A DNA stretch of 64,000 nucleotides, taken from Megaustenia siamemsis. Lineage: Eukaryota > Mollusca > Gastropoda > Stylommatophora > Ariophantidae. The DNA is taken from contig JAVIAB010000008.1 of NCBI GenBank assembly GCA_032433765.1, positions 40,481,736 to 40,545,735 of the forward strand. The letters are read 5' to 3'. The position numbers and the translations under genes were made by a program. Positions 20,579 through 35,300 of the stretch are shown one piece after another (the stretch's first letter is position 1; every line of letters begins with the position of its first letter). The notes beneath the pieces were generated by a model. That model saw nothing but the letters and a program-made list of their open reading frames with translations, ran no database searches and was not told the DNA's origin.

Positions 20579-21588
20579 AAAAACAATGTATGGAGGAACG
20601 AAATGTAGTGTGGTGCATGAAGGACAGCTTACAGAAGCATTTGAAATAAGAACAGAAGTAAGGCAGGGATGCCTTCTGTCTCCATTTCTCTTTCTAATGG
20701 CCATAGATTGAATTATGAAAATAACTCAAAACAACAGAAATGGAATCCAGTGGTCACTGACCAAGCAAATTGAAGATTTAGACTTTGCTGATGACATAGC
20801 TCTCCTATCACACAGCCATCAACAGATGCAGGACAAAATGAGCATACTTGATGAGAGATTACAACAGCTGGGACTGAAGATTAATATAGATAAGACCAAC
20901 ATTATGAGAATTAATGCAGTTGGCAATAACCAGATAAAATTAGGAGAAATACCTCTACTAGACTTACAATCTTACATATATCCGGGCAGTAATACAGATA
21001 AAGAGTGAAGAACAGAAAATGATACCAAGATAAGGATATCAAAAACAAGAGGAGCTTTCGATGCACTGTGAAACATATGGAAATCCAAAGAAATTAAGTT
21101 AAATACAAAAATAAAAATGTTCAACTCAAATGTCAAATCGGTTCTATTATATGACTGTGAAACATGGAGAACAACAAAACTGGCAATCACGAAGATGCAG
21201 ACTTTCATTAATGGATGCTTACGCAGAATAAAAGGATGGAAATGGCAGGACAAAATCATTAACATAGAATTATGGAAATGTACTAGTCAAATACCAGTGG
21301 ATAAAGAGATACAGCGAAGACGATGGCGCTGGATAGGACACACACTGCGGAAGCCAAATGAGAGTATTACACAACAGGCCCTTTTTTAGGAATTCCCAGG
21401 GGAAAAGACAAAGAGGAAGATCAAGGAATTCTTGGAGAAGACAGATAAAAGCAGAGATGGAGATGATGGGGAAGACATGGAATGATCTTAAAAGAATGGC
21501 AAAAAACAGAACAACTTGGAAAGTGTTTGTTGAAGACCTATGCTCCACAGGGAGCTAAAAAAGGTAGAAGAAGAAGAAGCTTACTGTT

Positions 21589-22504
21589 CATACTCGCTTC
21601 AATGAATTTGTTTGTTAGTTCATCGCTTTCTAGAAGTGTGTTCTTAATCATTTTGTTATCGACGTTATCTGATTCGTTACTGCTCTTTACTCTTTTGTTT
21701 TAAAATGCTATTTGTGTATTAGTTTTTTCGTTTTTGCGTAACACTTATTTGTTAACAGGAAACTCATATAAGAGACACTCGGTGGCGTTAAATCGATCAC
21801 GTACTAAGAGGATATCCAGAAATAGTTGAGCTAAGGTCAGAGAAAAGCAGATTAGAATAGCAAACTTACGATAGAAAAGTGGCGATTGTTGGGTATAATT
21901 TCTGAATTAGGGCACTCGCGAAGGATGTCTTGGGCGGAACAAAATTGACAGATTTCATCTGGCCAGTAGATATTCCTCCTCCCTCGTGTGCCTTTCAGCG
22001 TCGAGATAGTTTACGGTATTTTTTTTATATTTCTGGTGTCGTCTGCTGCCAAATTTACATGTATTTCTAGTATTCCGTCTTATTTAATCTATTCGTCTTC
22101 CTCATTATCTTCTCCCTTTCCGTGTGTGACTTTCATATACAACGTCAAGGGCAGGAAGGATTTTACAAGTTTGTGTTTTATCGTTATACACTTGGCCTTT
22201 CTTGCTGTCAAGTTTGTGAGTATTCGGTCTATCTATTCTCTGTGAAGTCTTCAGGGCCCGTTGTTTTCATCTCTGTTGTTGATAGCTGAGTAGATTATGT
22301 TTTGTTGTTTCTGTCTTGTCATTAGGCTAAACTTGTTAATTGTTTTCTTTGTTTATGGATATATTTTAAGGCGGATTGATCTTCATGTATCCTCTTTATT
22401 TTTTTTTCGTTTCCAGATTGTTAACTATTGTGTCGTTTCACGGCCTTGGATAAGAAGAAATGAATGATTTCAAGTATATTTTATTACATTTCATTTTATT
22501 GTCT
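21589..22504. other. No feature recognised
   Basis: AT-rich sequence with short T-rich runs. No repeat or gene is supported. Confidence 0.4.
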
Positions 22505-22507
22505 AGG

Positions 22508-23140
22508 TAAACATAATTCATCACCATCATGCAGCATAAAAATAAACAAGACAAATCTGAAACAAGTGCAACGTTTGAAATACTTGGGCACAGTGATAAC
22601 ATCAGATGGACGATGCAACACAGAAATAAAAAGCACAATAGCTCAGGCCAAAATAGCATTTCAGAAAATGAAAAATATCTTATGCAACAAATCTATGTCA
22701 ATAGAAATGAGAATGAGAGTTCATCGATGCTATATAGAACCAATTCTGACTTATGGAAGCGAATCATTGACAATAGACAAACAAATGAAAAGACGATTAG
22801 AGGCCACAGAGATGGGATTTCTCAGAAGAATATTGAAAGTTCCATGGGCAGCGAAAAAGACCAATGAGGAAGTTCTCAAAGAGGCCAACACAAAAAGGGA
22901 GCTCTTAAAAAAACATCAGAAAGAAGCAATCAACATTTTTTAGGCACATCATGAGAAGAGGAAAGTTGGAATACTTGGTTACAACTGGTAAAATAAAAAG
23001 AAAGAGAGATCGCGGACGACAAAGAGAGAAAATACTGGATAGCTTGGTGTCATGGCATGGAAAACAGTCAACAACAGAACTCATACGATGCACTGTAGAT
23101 AGAAGATTGTGGAAGGACATGATCGCCAACGCGATGATGA
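22508..23140 (+). mobile_element. L-D LINE 3' fragment
   Basis: The frame reads SCSIKINKTNLKQVQRLKYL, then MRVHRCYIEPILTYGSESLT, MGFLRRILKVPWAAKKTNEE and, after a one-base shift near 22,940, MRRGKLEYLVTTGKIKRKRD and STTELIRCTVDRRLW. It is the RT C-terminal region of a LINE related to L-C. The other two copies (43.4 and 56.6 kb) are on the minus strand. Confidence 0.75.
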
Positions 23141-23330
23141 TGAAATATAATTCAGTCGCATTCAGTCCAGTCATACAAATTTATATATATAACATCCAGA
23201 ACAAGAAACTACCGCAAAAAATAACGTTATTAACCCAGCCGTTTCGAAATATGTCGTTAACGTATTTACAATTACAACTATCCTTTTCATAACGCGCTCT
23301 ATGTAGCATCATTTCATTGGTTGTTGCCTG

Positions 23331-26300
23331 CATAAAGATAGATATCCTGAATAAGATAGATATCCTGAATAAGATAGATATCCTGAATAAGATAGATATC
23401 CTGAATAAGATAGATATCCTGAATAAGATAGATATCCTGAATAAGATAGATATCCTGAATAAGATAGATATCCTGAATAAGATAGATATCCTGAATAAGA
23501 TAGATATCCTGAATAAGATAGATATCCTGAATAAGATAGATATCCTACATAAGATAGATATCCTGAATAAGATAGATATCCTGAATAAGATAGATATCCT
23601 GAATAAGATAGATATCCTGAATAAGATAGATATCCTGAATAAGATAGATATCCTGAATAAGATAGATATCCTACATCAGATAGATATCCTGAATAAGATA
23701 GATATCCTGAATAAGATAGATATCCTGAATAAGATAGATATCCTGAATAAGATAGATATCCTGAATAAGATAGATATCCTGAATAAGATAGATATCCTGA
23801 ATAAGATAGATATCCTGAATAAGATAGATATCCTGAATAAGATAGATATCCTACATAAGATAGATATCCTACATAAGATAGATATCCTGAATAAGATAGA
23901 TACCCTACATAAGATAGATATCCTGAATAAGATAGATATCCTGAATAAGATAGATACCCTACATAAGATAGATATCCTGAATAAGATAGATATCCTGAAT
24001 AAGATAGATACCCTACATAAGATAGATATCCTGAATAAGATAGATATCCTGAATAATATAGATATCCTGAATAAGATAGATATCCTAAAAAGATAGATAT
24101 CCTGAATAAGATAGATATCCTGAATAAGATAGATATCCTACATAAGATAGATATCCTACATAAGATAGATATCCTGAATAAGATAGATATCCTGAATAAG
24201 ATAGATATCCTACATAAGATAGATACCCTGAATAAGATAAATATCCTGAATAAGATAGATATCCTACATAAGATAGATATCCTACATAAGATAGATACCC
24301 TACATAAGATAGATATCCTGAATAAGATAGATATCCTGAAAAAGATAGATATCCTGAATAAGATAGATATCCTACTTAAGATAGATACCCTACATAAGAT
24401 AGATATCCTACATAAGATAGATACCCTACATAAGATAGATACCCTACATAAGATAGATATCCTGAATAAGATAGATATCCTGAATAAGATAGATATCCTA
24501 CATAAGATAGATATCCTACATAAGATAGATATCCTGAATAAGATAGATATCCTACATAAGATAGATATCCTGAATAAGATAGATATCCTACATAAGATAG
24601 ATACCCTACATAAGATAGATATCCTACATAAGATAGATATCCTACATAAGATAGATATCCTGAATAAGATAGATATCCTACATAAGATAGATATCCTGAA
24701 TAAGATAGATATCCTACATAAGATAGATACCCTACATAAGATAGATATCCTACCTAAGATAGATACCCTACATAAGATAGATACCCTACATAAGATAAAT
24801 ATTCTACATAAGATAGATACCCTACATAAGATAGATATCCTACATAAGATAGATATCCTACATAAGATAGATACCCTACATAAGATAGATACCCTACATA
24901 AGATAGATATCCTGAATAAGATAGATATCCTACATAAGATAGATACCCTACATAGGAAAGATACCCTACATAAGATAGATATCCTACATAAGATAGATAC
25001 CCTACATAAGATAGATACCCTACATAAGATAGATACCCTACATAAGATAGATATCCCACATAAGATAGATATCCGACAAAAGATAGATATCCTACATAAG
25101 ATAGATACCCTACATAAGATAGATACCCTACATAAGATAGATATCCTACATAAGATAGATATCCGACAAAAGATAGATATCCTGAATAAGATAGATATCC
25201 TACATAAGATAGATACCCTACATAAGATAGATACCCTACATAAGATAGATACCCTACATAAGATAGATATCCGACAAAAGATAGATATCCTGAATAAGAT
25301 AGATATCCTACATAAGATAGATACCCTACATAAGATAGATACCCTACATAAGATAGATATCCTACAAAAGATAGATATCCTGAATAAGATGGATATCCTA
25401 CATAAGATAGATACCCTACATAAGATAGATACCCTACATAAGATAGATACCCTACATAAGATAGATATCCTGAATAAGATAGATACCCTACATAAGATAG
25501 ATATCCTACATAAGATAGATACCCTACATAAGATAGATACCCTACATAAGATAGATACCCTACATAAGATAGATACCCTACATAACATGGATATCCTACA
25601 TAAGATAGATATCCTACATAAGATAGATATCCTGAATAAGATAGATACCCTACATAAGATAGATATCCTACATAAGATAGATACCCTACATAAGATAGAT
25701 AGCCTACATAAGATAGATACCCTACATAAGATAGATATCCTACAAAAGATAGATATCCTACATAAGATAGATACCCTACATAAGATAGATATCCTACAAA
25801 AGATAGATATCCTACATAAGATAGATACCCTACAAAAGATAGATATCCTACTTAAGATAGATATCCCATATAAGATAGATATGCCTTACATGAGATAGAT
25901 ACCTCACATGAGATAGATACCCTACATGAGATAGATATCCTACATCATATAAATATCCTACATAAGATAGATATCCTACATAAGATAGATATCCCACATA
26001 AGATATATACCTTACATGAGATAGATACCTTACATAAGATAGATATCCTACATAAGATAGATACCTTACATGAGATAGATATCTTACATGAGATAGATAC
26101 CCTACATAAGATAGATATCTTACATAAGATAGTTATCCTACATAAGATAGATACCCAACATAAGATATATACCCTACATAAGATATATACCCTACATAAG
26201 ATAGATATCCTACATAAGATAGATATCCTACATAAGATAGATATCCTACATAAGAAAGATATCCTACATAAGATAGATACCCTACATAAGATAGATATCC

Positions 26301-29300
26301 TATATAAGATAGATACCCTACATAAGAAAGATATCCTACATAAGATAGATATCCTACATAAGATAGATATCCTACATAAGATAGATACCCTACATAAGAT
26401 AGATATCCTACATAAGATAGATACCCTACATAAGATAGATATCCTACATAAGATAGATACCCTACATAAGATAGATATCCTGAATAAGATAGATATCCTA
26501 CATAAGATAGATACCCTACATAAGATAGATATCCTACATAAGATAGATACCCTACATAAGATAGAAATCCTACATAAAATAGATATCCTAGATAAGATAG
26601 ATATCCTGATTAAGATAGATATCCTACATAAGATAGATACCCTACTTAAGATAGATCTCCTACATAAGATAGATACCCTACATAAAACAGATATCCTACA
26701 TAAGACAGATACCCTACACAAGATAAATATCCTACATAAGATAGATATCCTACATAAGAAAGATATCCTACATAAGATAGATATCCTACATAAGATAGAT
26801 ATCCTACATAAGATAGATATATTACATAAGATAGATATCCTACATAAGATAGATACCCTACATAAGATAGATATCCTACATAAGATAGATACCCTACATA
26901 AGATAGATATCCTACAAAAGATAGATATACTACATAAGATAGATATCCTACATAAGATAGATATCCTACATAAGATAGATACCCTACATAAGATATATAC
27001 CCTACATAAGATAGATATCCTAAAGATAGATATCCTGAATAAGATAGATATCCTATATAAGATAAATATCCTATATAAGATTAATATTCTACATAAGATA
27101 AATATCCTACATCATATAGATACCCTACATAAGATATATACCCTACATAAGATAGATATCCTACATAAGATAGATATCCTACATAAGATAGATATCCTAC
27201 ATAAGATAGGTATCCTACATAAGATAGATATCCTACATAAGATAGATACCCTACATAAGATAGATATCCTGAATAAGATTGATATCCTACATAAGATAGA
27301 TATCCTGAATAAGATAGATATCCTATATAAGATAGATACCCTACATAAGATAGATATCCTGAATAAGATATATACCCTACATAAGATAGATATCCTGAAT
27401 AAGATAGATATCCTACATAAGATAGATACCCTACATAAGATATATACCCTACATAAGATAGATACTCAACATAAGATAGATATCCTACATAAGATAGATA
27501 CCCTATATAAGATAGATACCCTACATAAGATAGATATCCTACATATGATAGATATCCTACATAAGATAGATATATTACATAAGATAGATATCCTACATAA
27601 GATAGATATCCTACATAAGATAGATATATTACATAAGATAGATATCCTACATAAGATAGATACCCTACATAAGATAGATATCCTACATAAGATAGATACC
27701 CTACATAAGATAGATATCCTACAAAAGATAGATATACTACATAAGATAGATATCCTACATAAGATAGATATCCTACATAAGATAGATACCCTACATAAGA
27801 TATATACCCTACATAAGATAGATATCCTAAAGATAGATATCCTGAATAAGATAGATATCCTATATAAGATAAATATCCTATATAAGATTAATATTCTACA
27901 TAAGATAAATATCCTACATCAGATAGATACCCTACATAAGATATATACCCTACATAAGATAGATATCCTACATAAGATAGATATCCTACATAAGATAGAT
28001 ATCCTACATAAGATAGGTATCCTACATAAGATAGATATCCTACATAAGATAGATACCCTACATAAGATAGATATCCTGAATAAGATTGATATCCTACATA
28101 AGATAGATATCCTGAATGAGATAGATATCCTATATAAGATAGATACCCTACATAAGATAGATATCCTGAATAAGATATATACCCTACATAAGATAGATAT
28201 CCTGAATAAGATAGATATCCTACATAAGATAGATACCCTACATAAGATAGATACCCTACATAAGATAGATATCCTACAAAAGATAGATATCCTGAATAAG
28301 ATGGAAAACCTACATAAGATAGATACCCTACATAAGATAGATACCCTACATAAGATAGATACCCTACATAAGATAGATATCCTGAATAAGATAGATACCC
28401 TACATAAGATAGATATCCTACATAAGATAGATACCCTACATAAGATAGATACCCTACATAAGATAGATACCCTACATAAGATAGATACCCTACATAACAT
28501 GGATATCCTACATAAGATAGATATCCTACATAAGATAGATATCCTGAATAAGATAGATACCCTACATAAGATAGATATCCTACATAAGATAGATACCCTA
28601 CATAAGATAGATAGCCTACATAAGATAGATACCCTACATAAGATAGATATCCTACAAAAGATAGATATCCTACATAAGATAGATACCCTACATAAGATAG
28701 ATATCCTACAAAAGATAGATATCCTACATAAGATAGATACCCTACAAAAGATAGATATCCTACTTAAGATAGATATCCCATATAAGATAGATATGCCTTA
28801 CATGAGATAGATACCTTACATGAGATAGATACCCTACATGAGATAGATATCCTACATCATATAAATATCCTACATAAGATAGATATCCTACATAAGATAG
28901 ATATCCCACATAAGATATATACCTTACATGAGATAGATACCTTACATAAGATAGATATCCTACATAAGATAGATACCTTACATGAGATAGATATCTTACA
29001 TGAGATAGATACCCTACATAAGATAGATATCTTACATAAGTTAGTTATCCTACATAAGATAGATACCCAACATAAGATATATACCCTACATAAGATAGAT
29101 ACCCTACATAAGATAGATATCCTACATAAGATAGATATCCTACATAAGATAGATATCCTACATAAGAAAGATATCCTACATAAGATAGATACCCTACATA
29201 AGATAGATATCCTACATAAGATAGATACCCTACATAAGAAAGATATCCTACATAAGATAGATATCCTACATAAGATAGATATCCTACATAAGATAGATAC

Positions 29301-32300
29301 CCTACATAAGATAGATATCCTACATAAGATAGATACCCTACATAAGATAGATATCCTACATAAGATAGATACCCTACATAAGATAGATATCCTGAATAAG
29401 ATAGATATCCTACATAAGATAGATACCCTACATAAGATAGATATCCTACATAAGATAGATACCCTACATAAGATAGATATCCTACATAAAATAGATATCC
29501 TAGATAAGATAGATATCCTGATTAAGATAGATATCCTACATAAGATAGATACCCTACTTAAGATAGATCTCCTACATAAGATAGATACCCTACATAAAAC
29601 AGATATCCTACATAAGACAGATACCCTACACAAGATAGATATCCTACATAAGATAGATATCCTACATATGAAAGATATCCTACATAAGATAGATATCCTA
29701 CATAAGATAGATATCCTACATAAGATAGATATATTACATAAGATAGATATCCTACATAAGATAGATACCCTACATAAGATAGATATCCTACATAAGATAG
29801 ATACCCTACATAAGATAGATATCCTACAAAAGATAGATATCCTAAAGATAGATATCCTGAATAAGATAGATATCCTATATAAGATAAATATCCTATATAA
29901 GATTAATATTCTACATAAGATAAATATCCTACATCAGATAGATACCCTACATAAGATATATACCCTACATAAGATAGATATCCTACATAAGATAGATATC
30001 CTACATAAGATAGATATCCTACATAAGATAGATATCCTACATAAGATAGGTATCCTACATAAGATAGATATCCTACATAAGATAGATACCCTACATAAGA
30101 TAGATATCCTGAATAAGATTGATATCCTACATAAGATAGATATCCTGAATAAGATAGATATCCTATATAAGATAGATACCCTACATAAGATAGATATCCT
30201 GAATAAGATATATACCCTACATAAGATAGATATCCTGAATAAGATAGATATCCTACATAAGATAGATACCCTACATAAGATATATACCCTACATAAGATA
30301 GATACTCAACATAAGATAGATATCCTACATAAGATAGATACCCTATATAAGATAGATACCCTACATAAGATAGATATCCTACATATGATAGATATCCTAC
30401 ATAAGATAGATATATTACATAAGATAGATATCCTACATAAGATAGATATCCTACATAAGATAGATATATTACATAAGATAGATATCCTACATAAGATAGA
30501 TACCCTACATAAGATAGATATCCTACATAAGATAGATACCCTACATAAGATAGATATCCTACAAAAGATATATATACTACATAAGATAGATATCCTACAT
30601 AAGATAGATATCCTACATAAGATAGATACCCTACATAAGATATATACCCTACATAAGATAGATATCCTAAAGATAGATATCCTGAATAAGATAGATATCC
30701 TATATAAGATAAATATCCTATATAAGATTAATATTCTACATAAGATAAATATCCTACATCAGATAGATACCCTACATAAGATATATACCCTACATAAGAT
30801 AGATATCCTACATAAGATAGATATCCTACATAAGATAGATATCCTACATAAGATAGGTATCCTACATAAGATAGATATCCTACATAAGATAGATACCCTA
30901 CATAAGATAGATATCCTGAATAAGATTGATATCCTACATAAGATAGATATCCTGAATGAGATAGATATCCTATATAAGATAGATACCCTACATAAGATAG
31001 ATATCCTGAATAAGATATATACCCTACATAAGATAGATATCCTGAATAAGATAGATATCCTACATAAGATAGATACCCTACATAAGATAGATACCCTACA
31101 TAAGATAGATATCCTACAAAAGATAGATATCCTGAATAAGATGGATATCCTACATAAGATAGATACCCTACATAAGATAGATACCCTACATAAGATAGAT
31201 ACCCTACATAAGATAGATATCCTGAATAAGATAGATACCCTACATAAGATAGATATCCTACATAAGATAGATACCCTACATAAGATAGATACCCTACATA
31301 AGATAGATACCCTACATAAGATAGATACCCTACATAACATGGATATCCTACATAAGATAGATATCCTACATAAGATAGATATCCTGAAAAAGATAGATAC
31401 CCTACATAAGATAGATATCCTACATAAGATAGATACCCTACATAAGATAGATAGCCTACATAAGATAGATACCCTACATAAGATAGATATCCTACAAAAG
31501 ATAGATATCCTACATAAGATAGATACCCTACATAAGATAGATATCCTACAAAAGATAGATATCCTACATAAGATAGATACCCTACAAAAGATAGATATCC
31601 TACTTAAGATAGATATCCCATATAAGATAGATATGCCTTACATGAGATAGATACCTTACATGAGATAGATACCCTACATGAGATAGATATCCTACATCAT
31701 ATAAATATCCTACATAAGATAGATATCCTACATAAGATAGATATCCCACATAAGATATATACCTTACATGAGATAGATACCTTACATAAGATAGATATCC
31801 TACATAAGATAGATACCTTACATGAGATAGATATCTTACATGAGATAGATACCCTACATAAGATAGATATCTTACATAAGATAGTTATCCTACATAAGAT
31901 AGATACCCAACATAAGATATATACCCTACATAAGATATATACCCTACATAAGATAGATATCCTACATAAGATAGATATCCTACATAAGATAGATATCCTA
32001 CATAAGAAAGATATCCTACATAAGATAGATACCCTACATAAGATAGATATCCTACATAAGATAGATACCCTACATAAGAAAGATATCCTACATAAGATAG
32101 ATATCCTACATAAGATAGATATCCTACATAAGATAGATACCCTACATAAGATAGATATCCTACATAAGATAGATACCCTACATAAGATAGATATCCTACA
32201 TAAGATAGATACCCTACATAAGATAGATATCCTGAATAAGATAGATATCCTACATAAGATAGATACCCTACATAAGATAGATCTCCTACATAAGATAGAT

Positions 32301-35300
32301 ACCCTACATAAAACAGATATCCTACATAAGACAGATACCCTACACAAGATAGATATCCTACATAAGATAGATATCCTACATAAGAAAGATATCCTACATA
32401 AGATAGATATCCTACATAAGATAGATATCCTACATAAGATAGATATATTACATAAGATAGATATCCTACATACGATAGATACCCTACATAAGATAGATAT
32501 CCTACATAAGATAGATACCCTACATAAGATAGATATCCTACAAAAGATAGATATACTACATAAGATAGATATCCTACATAAGATAGATATCCTACATAAG
32601 ATAGATACCCTACATAAGATATATACCCTACATAAGATAGATATCCTAAAGATAGATATCCTGAATAAGATAGATATCCTATATAAGATAAATATCCTAT
32701 ATAAGATTAATATTCTACATAAGATAAATATCCTACATCAGATAGATACCCTACATAAGATATATACCCTACATAAGATAGATATCCTACATAAGATAGA
32801 TATCCTGCATAAGATAGATATCCTACATAAGATAGATATCCTACATAAGATAGATATCCTACATAAGATAGGTATCCTACATAAGATAGATATCCTACAT
32901 AAGATAGATACCCTACATAAGATAGATATCCTGAATAAGATTGATATCCTACATAAGATAGATATCCTGAATAAGATAGATATCCTATATAAGATAGATA
33001 CCCTACATAAGATAGATATCCTGAATAAGATATATACCCTACATAAGATAGATATCCTGAATAAGATAGATATCCTACATAAGATAGATACCCTACATAA
33101 GATATATACCCTACATAAGATAGATACTCAACATAAGATAGATATCCTACATAAGATAGATACCCTATATAAGATAGATACCCTACATAAGATAGATATC
33201 CTACATATGATAGATATCCTACATAAGATAGATATATTACATAAGATAGATATCCTACATAAGATAGATATCCTACATAAGATAGATATATTACATAAGA
33301 TAGATATCCTACATAAGATAGATACCCTACATAAGATAGATATCCTACATAAGATAGATACCCTACATAAGATAGATATCCTACAAAAGATAGATATACT
33401 ACATAAGATAGATATCCTACATAAGATAGATATCCTACATAAGATAGATACCCTACATAAGATATATACCCTACATAAGATAGATATCCTAAAGATAGAT
33501 ATCCTGAATAAGATAGATATCCTATATAAGATAAATATCCTATATAAGATTAATATTCTACATAAGATAAATATCCTACATCAGATAGATACCCTACATA
33601 AGATATATACCCTACATAAGATAGATATCCTACATAAGATAGATATCCTACATAAGATAGATATCCTACATAAGATAGGTATCCTACATAAGATAGATAT
33701 CCTACATAAGATAGATACCCTACATAAGATAGATATCCTGAATAAGATTGATATCCTACATAAGATAGATATCCTGAATGAGATAGATATCCTATATAAG
33801 ATAGATACCCTACATAAGATAGATATCCTGAATAAGATATATACCCTACATAAGATAGATATCCTGAATAAGATAGATATCCTACATAAGATAGATACCC
33901 TACATAAGATAGATACCCTACATAAGATAGATATCCTACAAAAGATAGATATCCTGAATAAGATGGATATCCTACATAAGATAGATACCCTACATAAGAT
34001 AGATACCCTACATAAGATAGATACCCTACATAAGATAGATATCCTGAATAAGATAGATACCCTACATAAGATAGATATCCTACATAAGATAGATACCCTA
34101 CATAAGATAGATACCCTACATAAGATAGATACCCTACATAAGATAGATACCCTACATAACATGGATATCCTACATAAGATAGATATCCTACATAAGATAG
34201 ATATCCTGAATAAGATAGATACCCTACATAAGATAGATATCCTACATAAGATAGATACCCTACATAAGATAGATAGCCTACATAAGATAGATACCCTACA
34301 TAAGATAGATATCCTACAAAAGATAGATATCCTACATAAGATAGATACCCTACATAAGATAGATATCCTACAAAAGATAGATATCCTACATAAGATAGAT
34401 ACCCTACAAAAGATAGATATCCTACTTAAGATAGATATCCCATATAAGATAGATATGCCTTACATGAGATAGATACCTTACATGAGATAGATACCCTACA
34501 TGAGATAGATATCCTACATCATATAAATATCCTACATAAGATAGATATCCTACATAAGATAGATATCCCACATAAGATATATACCTTACATGAGATAGAT
34601 ACCTTACATAAGATAGATATCCTACATAAGATAGATACCTTACATGAGATAGATATCTTACATGAGATAGATACCCTACATAAGATAGCTATCTTACATA
34701 AGATAGTTATCCTACATAAGATAGATACCCAACATAAGATATATACCCTACATAAGATATATACCCTACATAAGATAGATATCCTACATAAGATAGATAT
34801 CCTACATAAGATAGATATCCTACATAAGAAAGATATCCTACATAAGATAGATACCCTACATAAGATAGATATCCTACATAAGATAGATACCCTACATAAG
34901 AAAGATATCCTACATAAGATAGATATCCTACATAAGATAGATATCCTACATAAGATAGATACCCTACATAAGATAGATATCCTACATAAGATAGGTACCC
35001 TACATAAGATAGATATCCTACATTAGATAGATACCCTACATAAGATAGATATCCTGAATAAGATAGATATCCTACATAAGATAGATACCCTACATAAGAT
35101 AGATATCCTACATAAGATAGATACCCTACATAAGATAGATATCCTACATAAAATAGATATCCTAGATAAGATAGATATCCTGATTAAGATAGATATCCTA
35201 CATAAGATAGATACCCTACTTAAGATAGATCTCCTACATAAGATAGATACCCTACATAAAACAGATATCCTACATAAGACAGATACCCTACACAAGATAG

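Larger units (their letters stand above)
17294..21579 (+). mobile_element. L-A LINE, older copy (5'-truncated), split by a younger L-A copy
   Basis: Two parts, 17,294-17,902 and 20,579-21,579, form one plus-strand LINE ending in a (GAA)n tail. CTTACTGTT at 17,285-17,293 and 21,580-21,588 is a 9-bp TSD. It encodes the RT region from PGSNNPPDIL on, with GFIDYENAFDSLDR (Glu-Lys changed to Glu-Asn), VRQGCLLSPFLF and FADDIALLSHS. Stops such as the TGA after MAID near 20,708 and another at about 21,006, plus frameshifts, make it a pseudogene. The endonuclease part is absent. Confidence 0.9.
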
